From contig NZ_CP073714.1 in assembly GCF_023101145.1 (NCBI RefSeq), forward strand, positions 3,844,001 to 3,908,000: a stretch of 64,000 bases of DNA. Direction: 5' to 3'. A model generated the notes under the pieces. That model saw only the letters and a program-made list of their open reading frames with translations, made no database searches and had not been told where the DNA came from. This stretch comes from Paenibacillus pabuli. GTDB taxonomy: Bacteria; Bacillota; Bacilli; Paenibacillales; Paenibacillaceae. Positions 45,673-55,932 of the stretch are shown here, one piece after another; position 1 is the first letter of the stretch, and the number at the start of each line of letters is the position of its first letter. The position numbers and the translations under genes are program-made.

Positions 45673-46287
45673 TTACTTTTCTCCAACATGAAACACACCA
45701 ATTACAGTTTCACCATCAACATCAAACAGCGGAATATCAAGACCTCCTGGTGATCTACTGTTCTGTATTGCAATGGCTTCCTCGGGTGATTTTGGTAACT
45801 CACCGTCTAAGTCTTTTTTTAGCACATATCCTGAAGTGCCATCCTCACCTATAGCACTGATTAATTCAGGTTCCGTTTCTGGAGAAGTAGCATCTGCGCT
45901 TGAACCGTATGTCTGTCCTTTTTTATTTTTAGGATAGTTCATACTCTTAGGGCTAATATGAAAAGAGCCAATTATGGTTTTCCCATAAACATCATACAGT
46001 GGGACATCACCAGGTTCACCGAGATAATCTTTTTTCAGTAAGTACCCTTTAATGCCATTTACACTTCCTGCATAGATTAAGTCAGGTAGTATCTCAAAGG
46101 AGTTAGACTCTTCAATTGTTCCGAATGTCAGTCCATGTTCATTTTCAGAATAGTCGATAGGCGTTATGTGACTTGGATTAACCGTATTTTTAGCACTTGT
46201 ATTCTGGGATACCATCAGACCGCCTGAAACACTAATGATAAAAATCGCAAAACCCGATATTAGAGCGCCCTTAGAGTACATTTTCAT
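45673..46287 (-). CDS. Secreted protein with two tandem copies of an uncharacterised domain
   Basis: A 204-residue protein with an N-terminal signal/anchor (GALISGFAIFIISVSGGLMV). Two repeats follow: each has a GxTFG or GQTYG segment, P(D/E)LI, GxxGYLLKKD or GYVLKKD, and ends with PLYDVYGKTIIGSFHI or PLFDVDGETVIGVFHV. Such DVDGxTVIGxF repeats occur in many Bacillus-group surface or regulatory proteins, with no known role. ATG 46287 follows GAGGAG. It is the last gene in the Rhs-TPR row. Confidence 0.7.
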   Translation of the reverse strand: MKMYSKGALISGFAIFIISVSGGLMVSQNTSAKNTVNPSHITPIDYSENEHGLTFGTIEESNSFEILPDLIYAGSVNGIKGYLLKKDYLGEPGDVPLYDVYGKTIIGSFHISPKSMNYPKNKKGQTYGSSADATSPETEPELISAIGEDGTSGYVLKKDLDGELPKSPEEAIAIQNSRSPGGLDIPLFDVDGETVIGVFHVGEK

Positions 46288-46323
46288 AACTGTTCACTCC
46301 TCATCTTCCATTGTTTCAATACT

Positions 46324-47265
46324 TTATCGCAATTTATTTTTTGCAATTATATTTTCAGGGTCAATTTTTAAGATGCGGATGTAACAAGCTCTTTCTTTTT
46401 CTTTGAAATGGATCAAACTATAAATTTGAGCTAATAGTAACAAAATATCTATATCAATCGGATCTAATGAAGAGGCATGTTCTAATAGTTTGATTGAGGC
46501 CTCGTAATTGCCTTGTCTCTCAAGTAACTTACCTTTGAAATAAAGCGCAACAGTATTATTTGGATCAAAACTTAATATTGATTCTAAATAATATGCTGTT
46601 AATTCAAATTGATTTTCTTCAAGAAAAATTTTTGCGATTTGTAACCTTACATCGTAATCTTCAGGTTCTGATATTAGGATCTTTTTAAAATCAATAATAG
46701 CCTCCTCTTTTTTCCCCATATGCTTTAACACTAATGCTTTGTTATACATTGCATTAGTTGATGAAGGATCTATCTGTAAAGCCCACTGAAATTCGTTGAG
46801 CGCTTCTTGATTATTGCCCATTTCATGGAAAATTAATCCTAGGTTAATGTGGGCCTCTTCTTGATTAGTATTAAGCGCTAATGATTTTTGATAGTATTCT
46901 ATTGCTTTCTTATATTCCTCCTTTTTTTGATAACAAAGGGCAAGATAATACAAAGCATCTTCAGAATTTGAGTTTATCATTACTGCACGTTTACAAAAAA
47001 TTAGTGCATCTTCAGTATTGCCTAATTGTAAATAGACATAACCTTTATTAAAGTATAATCTTTCCCATGTAGGGAATAGTCTAATTGCCCTGTCGTAAAC
47101 TTCAATTGCGGCATTATATTCTTTTAACTCTGTAAGACATCTTCCCATGTAATTTAGTGTATCTTGGATATCTATATTATCATTGAGAGCTTTTTTAAAG
47201 TAAACTAATGCTTCATCATAATTACCTTCTTCATAGAGCTCTTCCCCTTGTTCAAAAAAAGTCAT
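46324..47265 (-). CDS. Tetratricopeptide repeat protein
   Basis: A 313-residue protein made of about eight or nine TPR units (for example GNYDEALVYFKKALNDN, KEYNAAIEVYDRAIRLFPTW, EEYKKAIEYYQKSLALN). Cytoplasmic. AAGGAG is directly before ATG 47274, so the start nine bases later (47265) is preferred. It lies just downstream of the Rhs gene, where immunity genes are often found, but a TPR protein could equally be a general scaffold. Confidence 0.85.
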   Translation of the reverse strand: MTFFEQGEELYEEGNYDEALVYFKKALNDNIDIQDTLNYMGRCLTELKEYNAAIEVYDRAIRLFPTWERLYFNKGYVYLQLGNTEDALIFCKRAVMINSNSEDALYYLALCYQKKEEYKKAIEYYQKSLALNTNQEEAHINLGLIFHEMGNNQEALNEFQWALQIDPSSTNAMYNKALVLKHMGKKEEAIIDFKKILISEPEDYDVRLQIAKIFLEENQFELTAYYLESILSFDPNNTVALYFKGKLLERQGNYEASIKLLEHASSLDPIDIDILLLLAQIYSLIHFKEKERACYIRILKIDPENIIAKNKLR

Positions 47266-47347
47266 TTTTCGCATCTCCTTTTTATAATATTGACCCCAAC
47301 AAATAAGTTGTTGAGGTCAAAAATACTAAGATCAAATTGATAATTAA

Positions 47348-50300
47348 TTATCTATACATGTCCAAATCATTCCAACTTCTATTGTTATCATTTCTTTGAT
47401 CTCTTTTATCTCGGTGTAATTCTTTTGTACTTTTTTCCCTTTGAGACCTTGAACCAAATTTGTCATTTATCTGTTTCTTTTCTCTTTTCTTCGCCTCGCT
47501 CCCTCTCATTCTATCGTTCTTAGCCATTTTGTCTCTATTTGCGAAATACTGATATCCTTTTTTAATACCGTAACCTACAGCTACACCAAGTCCTACTGCT
47601 GCAGTTACCCCCAAAGCGACTTCGCCCACGCCTGGTATCGCATATACACCAAGTGCCCATGCAAAATCTCCATTAGGATCAACACTGTTAATTGGATCAT
47701 TGGCAGCATAAATGTACAAATTTGAATCGATTGGCTCAACATTATCTTGGCTAATAAAACGACCATCTTGTGGGTCGTAATATCGGTTGATTAGGTAAAA
47801 CATACCCGTTTCTTCATCGAAATAATAACCACTATAAGTGAACGGATTATATAAAGTTCCTGTCTTACTAGTTAAATTACCCCAAGGGTCATATGAATAG
47901 CTGGAAACGATATTACCATTAATATCCGTTAATCCTACTACATTTCCGTGTCCATCATAATTATAATAATACGTTTTTCCATTCTGTGTTTGACTTACCC
48001 GCTTACCCAAAACATCATACGAATATGATACATTTAATCCTGTTGTAATATTGTTTTCTACAATAAGATTTCCTGTACTATCTTCATACTGGTATTGGTA
48101 GTCATTAAGGATAGAACCAGTACTACTTTTTACTATTTTCTCAATCCGTTGCCCCTTCGCATTATAGCGGAACTCAACGGAGCTGCCGTCTGGTTGTGTT
48201 TCTTTGGCCAACTTGTCATCCGTATTCCATTCAATATGAATACTACCTTGCTCAGTGAGTTGGCCTTTTTCGTTATACGAGTAGTTCACAGTACCATTAG
48301 GTCCATTTACATTCGTTAATTGGTTCAAATTATTATACGTGTATTTGGTAACTCCAGTAGCATTTGTCATCGTTAAACGATTACTGGTGTTGTCATAGGA
48401 ATAACTCGTTGTCCCTGTATTATCCGTATAATTTTTCAAACGACCAGTCTCATCAAATTCGTAACTAGATGAGGATGATAGGTTATTTGTTACGGTTTTG
48501 ATTCGCCCATTCGAATCAAGATCATAAGAGTATCCCCATAATAATGTTGTCCCTTTTTTGTACTCCACATTCTTGAGTCTATTCGTATTATCATACGTTA
48601 GAGATTGGATTACTCCATCGGCATCTGTCCGTTGGACTGAAGTGACATTGCCATTCGGATCATAACTAAGATCTTCTATAGTTTTTTGGTTAGAATCCTT
48701 GACTTGTTTAAGTTGATTTGCTTTATCATAAGAGAAAGACATTCCTTGTCCCCATCCAGTCTGGGGGTTCCATGCAATCAAATTTTGATTGTTGTCATAT
48801 TGATAAGCAACTTGAGGTGAACTTTGTACTACCTGATTTTTAACATCATTTGTCGCTGTATGATCGTAGTTGGTTGTTTGGCTAGCACCTAGTACAGTGT
48901 CTTTTATCGATATAATATTTCCATTCGAATCATACGTAGGATCATAAACCATTTCGGGTGTGGAAGCACTGGCTGAAACTCTTTCATCTAGATTCTCGAG
49001 TTCATCAAGCCAATTATACTGATAATTTGAGACATGTCCATTTGGCTCCGTTACTTTTACCAATTGGTCTGCACCGTTATATTCCATCGTGGTGAATTGA
49101 TTCGCTGCATCTTCACTACTAACTTGATTGATCCCTTGTGAATCATATTTGTAGACTGTTTTATTATCATCAGCATCCGTTGAAGAGGTTCTATTTCCAT
49201 ACGAGTCATAGGTATAACTCGTGCTTTGCGACAATGGATTTGTAACTTTAAGAAAATCACCAAATGTATTGAATTCATAGGTCGTCTTTTGGTTTAAGGC
49301 ATCCGTATAACTCGTGCGGTTACTATAGTTATCATATGTCGAGACTTCTTTATGTTGTTCTGGATCCATTGTACTCGTAATGTTACCATTGGGGTCATAC
49401 GTGTTAATGGTATCATTACCTTTCGGATCAGTAATTACCAGCTGGTTATAATTATCATCCAAAGCAAAGCTGGTGACCCTTGATAACGAGTCGGTTATTT
49501 GGGTTACCACATAATTCGAATTAGAATTATATGTCGTTGTATTTCCATTCCGATCCGTAGCTGTTGACACGTAATTCGGTAAATCATATGAATACGTGGT
49601 TCCAGGTCGACTTGCTAAATCAGCATTTGCTCCGTCACCAAAAGGTTCTTGTACCTTCTGCAATAATTCATTATTGTACGTAAATGACGTTTTCCGTCCA
49701 CTTGGATCTGTGACTGTCGTTAAGTGATGGCTCGAATCGTAGGAAAACTTGGTTATTCGATAATTAGTCGCATCTAAATAAGCATCAACATTTGCCAGAT
49801 TGCCAGCGGTATCATAACCGTAGTTAATTTTACGCCCAGCGAAATCTGTAATATTAGAAATTTTCCCTGATACATTGTAATTGATCGTAGTGACTCGATT
49901 GCTAGGATCTATTATTGAAGTGAGTTGGTTTGAACTGTTATATCCATATGATATTTTATTTCCATGGAGATCTTGTTCATACAATAACTTTCCGGTATAC
50001 ACTTCTGTATAACTATCACCATTTGCATCGAAATGCAATTTCGTACCATCTTTATAAGTTAAGTCATAACCATTAACGGCTCCGTATGATTCGGTGGTTC
50101 GTGTGATTTTTAAATAAGTTCCCGGCGGAGATTGGTAACTATCGGAATTTGAATTATAGGTGAATTCATGATAGGTACCGTCGGAATCTTTATAGACCAA
50201 TTTACTCCGGTCATAACGCTCCATAATAGCTTCGCTGCCAGTATAAGACCAACCATATCCGAGTGGGGAATCTTCTAATGCTTTCGAATTATAGGTTTTT

Positions 50301-51940
50301 GTAAAGTCAACTCCCATTCCACCACGGCCTTTTAGGCTTAGGTCATTATATTGGATAACATTGTTACCTGTAGTCATATTTGTATAGCTTCGACCACCGA
50401 CCAAGTCATGGTTATCGTATGTCCAATACTTTTCAAGCCCAAGACGACTCCCGTTAAAATACGTAACAGACAGCATTGGGCGATTCATTGTATTCAATGT
50501 AGAATCGCTCGAAATAAATTTTTTATACGAGTTTGTAGATTCAGATAAACTTTTTAACAAAATTCCGTAGTTTGCACTTCTCCATTTATCAATTTGGTTT
50601 GTGACATCCCATTTATAATTAACCCCGAGATCAGTTAGATAACTAACTTGATTTGAATCTAATAAAGTGCTTTTGTAGTCGCCCCCCTTATTAGTCCAAG
50701 CTGTAGTTCCATTTGTGGTGTTCCAATTTGCGCTTTCCTCTAACCATGACTTGCTTAATTCGTATGCACCAATCTCAATATTAGTGTCATTAGCCACGCT
50801 GGAAAGCCATAAATTCACATCGGCGCTTAAGATACTTGCACCCACTGGAATCGATGAAACATTAAACTTTAACAAAGATCGAATGACATTGGTTTGCGTG
50901 GAGTCTTTATATAATCCAACGCCTAATGAGGTTTCGGTTCCACCGGTTTGTGTTGGGAAATAACTGCGGATGTTGGTTTCGTTCCCGTCGGCTGCATTAG
51001 GTTGAAACCGAATAATTGTAGGATCAATCGTTACGGGATAGACCCTCTTAGGATTTTCAAGCCAGGCTCGCTCAGGAATGATGTCAACAAAATATGTAGT
51101 GCCTCGTTTAACCAATTTCATATTCACATCATAGGAACGTGCTTCCTCAGGAATATCATCAGATTGTTCTATCTTCTTGTACCCTTCTGGAATATAGGAA
51201 TCATACATAAACGGTTGTTCAATATAAAAGACTTTTAAGTGGCTTTCCTTATCAACAAAATAGATTTTCCCGGTACTATCTTGTTCCATATCCAAACCTT
51301 TTATTTTGAATTTATACGTGAACTTTACTGGCGAGGAAGCGGAAGGTGCCTTATCCAGAACAATATCTTCCTTTAATTTGCGGTCCTCAACTGTGTAATT
51401 TATATTGGTATTGTCATACAAGTTATTGAAACTTAATTTATTATTCTTGTAAGAAGCAGCACCATCATGGGAAGTTTTAACAAATCCAGAATCGAGATTG
51501 TCCGATTGTGATGCAGGGTCCATTACAATGGATAAATCATCCATACCAATGGTAACTAGATTTTTGTCTAAATTGCGCTTTTGAAACTTTACTTCAAAAT
51601 CGTTTGATTTATTTTTTATGACGTTATTGTTAGTATCCACAATCAAATTATTATCAAATCTACTCCATTTATTGTTGTTACTTTTATAATGAATGGGCTC
51701 TTGATATATTTGTGTTGTCAATGTTCCGTTTGAATTCAGAAATGTCTCCGAATCCTGGGTCCGACGATCCTCCAGTTCAACTCTAGATGTGGTGATTTTT
51801 TTTGATAGAGTAGCTGGAACAGAACTTGCTGCATTTGCCTTCAGCGCTTCCGTTGGAATTGTTGGAACGGCAATTGTGATTGCCAGAAAAAGCGATAATC
51901 CTCGGTAATACTTTTTTTTCTTTCCTTCAAATAAACTCAT
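47348..51940 (-). CDS. Rhs/YD-repeat wall-associated protein (WapA-like)
   Basis: A 1530-residue secreted protein. Signal peptide GLSLFLAITIAVPTIPTEAL; a DNRLRE-like domain at about residues 310-500 (SYFPTQTGG, SLLKFNVSSIP); then about 20 YD repeats (residues 560-1390, many YDxxGN); and the Rhs core end NRYYDPQDGRFISQD with NLYIYAANDPINSVDPNG. After the core only about 110 residues remain: a hydrophobic glycine/valine-rich helix (GVGEVALGVTAAVGLGVAV), then a K/R/D-rich tail. In polymorphic toxins this tip carries the toxin; here it is short and matches no domain I know. ATG 51940 follows GAGGGGA. Confidence 0.9.
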   Translation of the reverse strand: MSLFEGKKKKYYRGLSLFLAITIAVPTIPTEALKANAASSVPATLSKKITTSRVELEDRRTQDSETFLNSNGTLTTQIYQEPIHYKSNNNKWSRFDNNLIVDTNNNVIKNKSNDFEVKFQKRNLDKNLVTIGMDDLSIVMDPASQSDNLDSGFVKTSHDGAASYKNNKLSFNNLYDNTNINYTVEDRKLKEDIVLDKAPSASSPVKFTYKFKIKGLDMEQDSTGKIYFVDKESHLKVFYIEQPFMYDSYIPEGYKKIEQSDDIPEEARSYDVNMKLVKRGTTYFVDIIPERAWLENPKRVYPVTIDPTIIRFQPNAADGNETNIRSYFPTQTGGTETSLGVGLYKDSTQTNVIRSLLKFNVSSIPVGASILSADVNLWLSSVANDTNIEIGAYELSKSWLEESANWNTTNGTTAWTNKGGDYKSTLLDSNQVSYLTDLGVNYKWDVTNQIDKWRSANYGILLKSLSESTNSYKKFISSDSTLNTMNRPMLSVTYFNGSRLGLEKYWTYDNHDLVGGRSYTNMTTGNNVIQYNDLSLKGRGGMGVDFTKTYNSKALEDSPLGYGWSYTGSEAIMERYDRSKLVYKDSDGTYHEFTYNSNSDSYQSPPGTYLKITRTTESYGAVNGYDLTYKDGTKLHFDANGDSYTEVYTGKLLYEQDLHGNKISYGYNSSNQLTSIIDPSNRVTTINYNVSGKISNITDFAGRKINYGYDTAGNLANVDAYLDATNYRITKFSYDSSHHLTTVTDPSGRKTSFTYNNELLQKVQEPFGDGANADLASRPGTTYSYDLPNYVSTATDRNGNTTTYNSNSNYVVTQITDSLSRVTSFALDDNYNQLVITDPKGNDTINTYDPNGNITSTMDPEQHKEVSTYDNYSNRTSYTDALNQKTTYEFNTFGDFLKVTNPLSQSTSYTYDSYGNRTSSTDADDNKTVYKYDSQGINQVSSEDAANQFTTMEYNGADQLVKVTEPNGHVSNYQYNWLDELENLDERVSASASTPEMVYDPTYDSNGNIISIKDTVLGASQTTNYDHTATNDVKNQVVQSSPQVAYQYDNNQNLIAWNPQTGWGQGMSFSYDKANQLKQVKDSNQKTIEDLSYDPNGNVTSVQRTDADGVIQSLTYDNTNRLKNVEYKKGTTLLWGYSYDLDSNGRIKTVTNNLSSSSSYEFDETGRLKNYTDNTGTTSYSYDNTSNRLTMTNATGVTKYTYNNLNQLTNVNGPNGTVNYSYNEKGQLTEQGSIHIEWNTDDKLAKETQPDGSSVEFRYNAKGQRIEKIVKSSTGSILNDYQYQYEDSTGNLIVENNITTGLNVSYSYDVLGKRVSQTQNGKTYYYNYDGHGNVVGLTDINGNIVSSYSYDPWGNLTSKTGTLYNPFTYSGYYFDEETGMFYLINRYYDPQDGRFISQDNVEPIDSNLYIYAANDPINSVDPNGDFAWALGVYAIPGVGEVALGVTAAVGLGVAVGYGIKKGYQYFANRDKMAKNDRMRGSEAKKREKKQINDKFGSRSQREKSTKELHRDKRDQRNDNNRSWNDLDMYR

Positions 51941-52381
51941 GTGATATTCCCCTCGCGTTTTTTCTAAGATGCATGACTACATTTATTCTCTAATTTTTCC
52001 TCCTTAACACAAAAATACACAGCTAAATAAATATATACTAATTTACGTATAAAACTAGTTGTAAATTATTACTGGGTTCCCAGTAATATGAGGGATCAAT
52101 TAGAAGAAAAATTGAGCACTATGAATAAGAATCGAGGACTAAAAATTCAATAGAGATGGACTTATCAAAAAAATGATCCTCAAGAGTAAAGCAACAAGGG
52201 GGATTTAGGGGAGTAAACTAATAACACAAAAAAAGGATCAAGTTGGCTCCTTTATTGTGACTTAGATTTTTCAAGTTGATATTTTGTGAAGAATTGCGAC
52301 GTTGTCTGATGGATACGCCATCTAGAAAACACTAACATTTCTTTTGCTTAATTTCTTAAATACGAGTACTCCTTATTGGAC
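51941..52381. other. Upstream region of the Rhs gene
   Basis: An AT-rich 440-bp stretch presumably holding the Rhs promoter. A weak AAAGGA...TCCTTT stem occurs near 52233-52252. No gene recognised. Confidence 0.4.
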
Positions 52382-52520
52382 TTAATAAAAACTTAATATC
52401 TTTTCGGCAAATACTGTTGGATTCATCTCTTTTGTATTTATTTCGAGGTCATATTCATCAAAATTTCTTCTTGTGTGAATGGCCCGCTCCAGATCCGTGA
52501 GTGCTCTCGTTCAACAATTG
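52382..52520 (-). pseudogene. C-terminal remnant, P-loop kinase-like
   Basis: The - strand reads LTDLERAIHTRRNFDEYDLE then INTKEMNPTVFAEKIL and a stop at 52382. The phrase DLEINTKEMNPTVFAEKI resembles the C-terminus of small AAA/adenylylsulfate-kinase-like proteins. The body of the gene is missing. From 52521 to 52899 nothing more is recognised. Confidence 0.35.
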
Positions 52521-52895
52521 ACCGGGGTCGTCCAAAAGTCAGAATAATTTCATTAAAACTCACATAACCTATACCTTTATGATAGCAGTCGCATCTCCAG
52601 AGACGCTTTTAACAGAGATCTGACCTGACACTTCAGTGGTCCGATCACCATGAAGCTACGTATATCCATGAAGCAAAACTTCACCCATATAGAGCGGTGG
52701 TTTACAAGGTGGATAACGTATTTTAAGTCATTAAGGAGGATGCTTCATACATCAAAATTTGAATATAATCCATTTTAGTCCCGAGCATTTCAATATATTC
52801 AGCAACTTATATCTTGCTTTACAAACTTGAGTTCCCTTTCCTCTTCAACAAGCGATGCTTTCGGGCCATTGCGGAAGAGGAACGCTAACTTGCTC

Positions 52896-52936
52896 TTATC
52901 CATTACGGTAATCGGTACAAGTTCTTGTCCCTAACA
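52896..52936 (+). repeat. GGACAAGAAC repeat family, short fragment
   Basis: TCCATTACGGTAATCGGTAC followed by AAGTTCTTGTCCCT; the TCGACA end is altered to TAACAA. No gene is recognised from 52937 to 53179. Confidence 0.6.
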
Positions 52937-53179
52937 ATTACAAAATCAGCACTAAGTACGATATCTGCATATGTTTCCCCTCCTTTGATCCAAAATCACA
53001 TCCAGTTTCCTCCCCCTTTTCTTTGCTATAGTGCTTGTTAACGAACTTGTTTTATCCATTTAAAATGGGATTACAGTTCCAGTGGAAATACCTCCTAGAG
53101 TTGAAGCTGGTCTCTTGATCATAATCCATCCTGTAGTCTGTTAATGCTCAAAAGGCACTCACTACTCACACTTAGATAT

Positions 53180-53377
53180 TAAACTAAAAGGTGAATATCT
53201 TCAGGTATCACGGTGCTTAATGAGTTTTTAAGTACATATGTTCATTGTTTAGATATCCACCTAATCGGCAATTGGTACAAGTTCTTGTCCTTGGCTTGGG
53301 ACAAGAACTTGTACCGATAAAATAAAAAAGCCGCTAAAATAGCGGCTTCAATGGGACCATGTTCTTGTCCCTCGACA
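53180..53377 (+). repeat. GGACAAGAAC repeat family, copy
   Basis: Contains GAATATCTTCAGGTATCACGG, a GATATCC...CTAATCGG palindrome, the ACAAGTTCTTGTCC/GGACAAGAACTTGT hairpin, the CCGCTAAAATAGCG stem and the final dyad with TCGACA at 53377. Confidence 0.82.
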
Positions 53378-53473
53378 TTTTTCCGAAGATTTTTCTCCAA
53401 CGCATCCACCTTTACGAACCTTAGCAACAGCCTGTCCAGATGATTCACCAAGAATGTATAAAGAACGATAGTT

Positions 53474-53514
53474 AAAAGGCCTCAGTCCAATGGTTTTCAG
53501 GACTGAGGCCTTTT
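53474..53514 (-). terminator. Strong terminator downstream of the MFS gene
   Basis: AAAAGGCCTCAGTCC and GGACTGAGGCCTTTT form a 15-bp perfect stem with an 11-base loop. Confidence 0.9.
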
Positions 53515-53624
53515 AATTGATTGTTATTGACGGTCTTCGTCCTTTATGTCCAACTCACAATTTGATCCATATTGCTTCTTGTTTTGGCTCGTTTGGGCTC
53601 TTCATTCCGATATCCAAATATGAA

Positions 53625-53699
53625 CTATTTAATAAATTCCCCAATTTTAAGATTAAAAGAATCTTTACTCAAACTTCCTACCACTGTTGCAATCTTCAT
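53625..53699 (-). pseudogene. N-terminal remnant of an NADPH-dependent FMN reductase
   Basis: ATG 53699 after a GGAGGTAGAT site begins MKIATVVGSLSKDSFNLKIG, the flavin-binding start of FMN/azoreductase proteins, but a stop follows after 24 codons, and only scattered coding is seen down to the terminator. It was probably the third gene of the tetR-MFS unit. Confidence 0.5.
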
Positions 53700-53767
53700 T
53701 ATATCTACCTCCAAATAGTTGTTTAAAGATTTTACTTACCATTTCATCCATTGCTATGACTGTTAAT

Positions 53768-55168
53768 CTATAATTGCACATTATTCTTTGACCTCACCTC
53801 CTTTTCAATCAATCTACGTCCAAATTGAAAATAATAAAGAACAGTCATTAAAACGACTACCGCTGCTAGCGCCAGCAAAATGTTACTGTACGCAAAAGCA
53901 ATCTTTTCCTGCACAAACGGATTCAAGTGTACAGTACTTGTTCCACCGTCAAGCAGCTTACCAATGATAGCCGTGGATACTGCTGCTGCAATAAAGTTAA
54001 ACATCGATAGTAATCCCATACCGATTCCGACCTCAGCCGTAGACAAGGTTCGTGAAATGGTGTTTGACATTGCAATTTGCATATAAGATTGACCCAATAC
54101 ACCTAAGGTAAGGGATATTTGAGTATACGTAGGCGACATCCCTGCGACTGACGAGAGAATAATGAAACCACCAACTAGAAGTGATGATGCAGTATAGAGT
54201 AGAAACGGATTCCCTTTATCATCAGCTAATTTTCCACCTTTTCGGCCTAAGAAGGCAGTAATAAGAGCTGAAGGTAACATAATGAATCCGGTGAATGCAG
54301 GTGACAGACCATTAACATCCGACAACATGAGAGGTGTCAGAAATGGAATACCGAAACCAACAGCGACTAGTACAAATGTAATGACCATCCCCATCGAATA
54401 TTGTTTATTTCTAAAAATTGCTGGATTCACGAACGGATCGGAAGCATAGCGAATTCGCAGGATAAACAATACTAATATAATTATTCCACTCACTAACAAC
54501 CAAATATTTGCTTTTGAGAGTGCAAGTAAGAAAGTGGCAACCGTCCCTGCTAACAGAACACCGCCAACATAATCAATTTTTACATTGGACACTGATTCAT
54601 TATCCAAATACCTTCTATAAAAAGGTAACGCAAACAGAGAAAGCAAAGGTATCACAAAGAGAAACTTCCAATTCAGAGCACTTGATACGAATCCGGCGAT
54701 AATTGGACCAAGTGCTGCTCCAAGAGCAGTCCCGATTGCAGATGTCCCCAAGGCGTGCCCACGCTTCTCAGGTGAAAAAAAACGAACAGGAATTATCATA
54801 GCCAACGCAGGTATGACAGCCGCACCAGCGGCTTGCAAGATACGTGCGACGATGATCATCCAATACTGTGTAGCAGCTACTCCCACAAGAGACCCAGCTG
54901 CCAGAAGTAAAAGACCAAATGTAATTAAACTTTTAATACTAAATTTATCTGTCAATTTCCCATAAGTAACAGTACCTACGGCGTACACAATCAAATAGCC
55001 TGATACAATCCAAGTTACTTGTGATGCAGAAAGTTGAAATTCTTTGCTGATTACTGGCAATACGACATTAAACATGGTTCCATTCATGACTGAAATAATA
55101 AGTGTGAAAATTAGAACACGGAGCAACAGTGGACCCGTTTCATGGGTTGTAGCAGCTTTTGTATTCAA
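53768..55168 (-). CDS. MFS drug transporter, DHA2 family
   Basis: A 466-residue multi-helix transporter (12-14 segments). Motif A-like GKLTDKFSIKSLI after helix 2, the proline/glycine-rich LGTSAIGTALGAALGP segment (motif C) and a conserved arginine in RILQAAGAAVIP. Probably a proton-coupled drug exporter. Start TTG 55168 has GAGGT upstream. It is regulated by the adjacent TetR, with matching operators before each gene. Confidence 0.9.
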   Translation of the reverse strand: MNTKAATTHETGPLLLRVLIFTLIISVMNGTMFNVVLPVISKEFQLSASQVTWIVSGYLIVYAVGTVTYGKLTDKFSIKSLITFGLLLLAAGSLVGVAATQYWMIIVARILQAAGAAVIPALAMIIPVRFFSPEKRGHALGTSAIGTALGAALGPIIAGFVSSALNWKFLFVIPLLSLFALPFYRRYLDNESVSNVKIDYVGGVLLAGTVATFLLALSKANIWLLVSGIIILVLFILRIRYASDPFVNPAIFRNKQYSMGMVITFVLVAVGFGIPFLTPLMLSDVNGLSPAFTGFIMLPSALITAFLGRKGGKLADDKGNPFLLYTASSLLVGGFIILSSVAGMSPTYTQISLTLGVLGQSYMQIAMSNTISRTLSTAEVGIGMGLLSMFNFIAAAVSTAIIGKLLDGGTSTVHLNPFVQEKIAFAYSNILLALAAVVVLMTVLYYFQFGRRLIEKEVRSKNNVQL

Positions 55169-55211
55169 ATGAACTACCTCAATTCTTTAATATGTTTATA
55201 ACTAAAATGAC

Positions 55212-55229
55212 TGTCAGTACTAACTGACA
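55212..55229. promoter_or_regulatory. TetR operator upstream of the MFS gene
   Basis: TGTCAGT and ACTGACA as perfect inverse arms with a 4-base spacer; nearly the same site stands upstream of the tetR gene at 55859-55876. Confidence 0.7.
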
Positions 55230-55245
55230 TTAAAGTTGAAAAAAA

Positions 55246-55836
55246 CTAGGGAGTTAATGCCCTAGAGTAGATCCACACACTTTCTTTGATAATATCTTCC
55301 AATGAGAGAGATGGAAAATGAGATCGTGCATCCAGATGGTTTATAAACGTACCATAATTCAATGCCATGAAAGAAAAGGCATGTAGTTCAGGATTCGTCT
55401 CAACCAATTTTCCTTGGTTATACATTGTTTTAAAGTAATTAGTTAACACCTCCATCAGTTGACGAGGATGTTTTATTGTTCGTTCTCGAAAGCCAGGTAA
55501 ATTATCTTCCTCTTTTATGCTGATCATAATCATTTTACGATTACGATTCATAATTTCGTGGTATGTCTTACTAATCAATAATAAATCTGTTTGTAGTTCC
55601 CATACTAACTCATCTTTAAATATCTTTGCCATTTCTTCTGAATAGTGATAATGGTCAAAAGCTGTTTCTAACAAGTTCTGTTTCGTACCAAATTGGCGAA
55701 ACAATGTTTTTTCACTTAAGCCAGCAGCAGCAGCAATTTCTTGAGCGGTTACACTGCTATAGCCTTTCACTGAAATTAAATCAATGGCTGCTGTCATTAA
55801 TTTCTCTCTGCTGCTTAATTTTGTATTGTTAGACAT
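55246..55836 (-). CDS. TetR/AcrR family transcriptional regulator
   Basis: A 196-residue regulator with helix-turn-helix SVTAQEIAAAAGLSEKTLFR (about residues 29-48). ATG 55836 follows AGAGGA. It precedes the MFS gene by about 80 bp on the same strand; the operators on both sides suggest repression of itself and the pump. Confidence 0.9.
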   Translation of the reverse strand: MSNNTKLSSREKLMTAAIDLISVKGYSSVTAQEIAAAAGLSEKTLFRQFGTKQNLLETAFDHYHYSEEMAKIFKDELVWELQTDLLLISKTYHEIMNRNRKMIMISIKEEDNLPGFRERTIKHPRQLMEVLTNYFKTMYNQGKLVETNPELHAFSFMALNYGTFINHLDARSHFPSLSLEDIIKESVWIYSRALTP

Positions 55837-55858
55837 CTCTATTCCTCTTTTCAAAGTA

Positions 55859-55876
55859 TGTCAGTGAACACTGTCA
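55859..55876. promoter_or_regulatory. TetR operator upstream of the tetR gene
   Basis: TGTCAGTGAACACTGTCA, arms matching 7 of 8, the same core as the site at 55212-55229. Confidence 0.65.
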
Positions 55877-55932
55877 TTAGTGCCATATTAGCTAAAGATT
55901 ATGAAATTGTCAAACAAAAACAGTTCATATTT

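Noticed and set aside
52980..53130. Coding-like stretch GWIMIKRPASTLGGISTGTV on the - strand
   Set aside because: No recognised family, no start and no continuation; may be chance.
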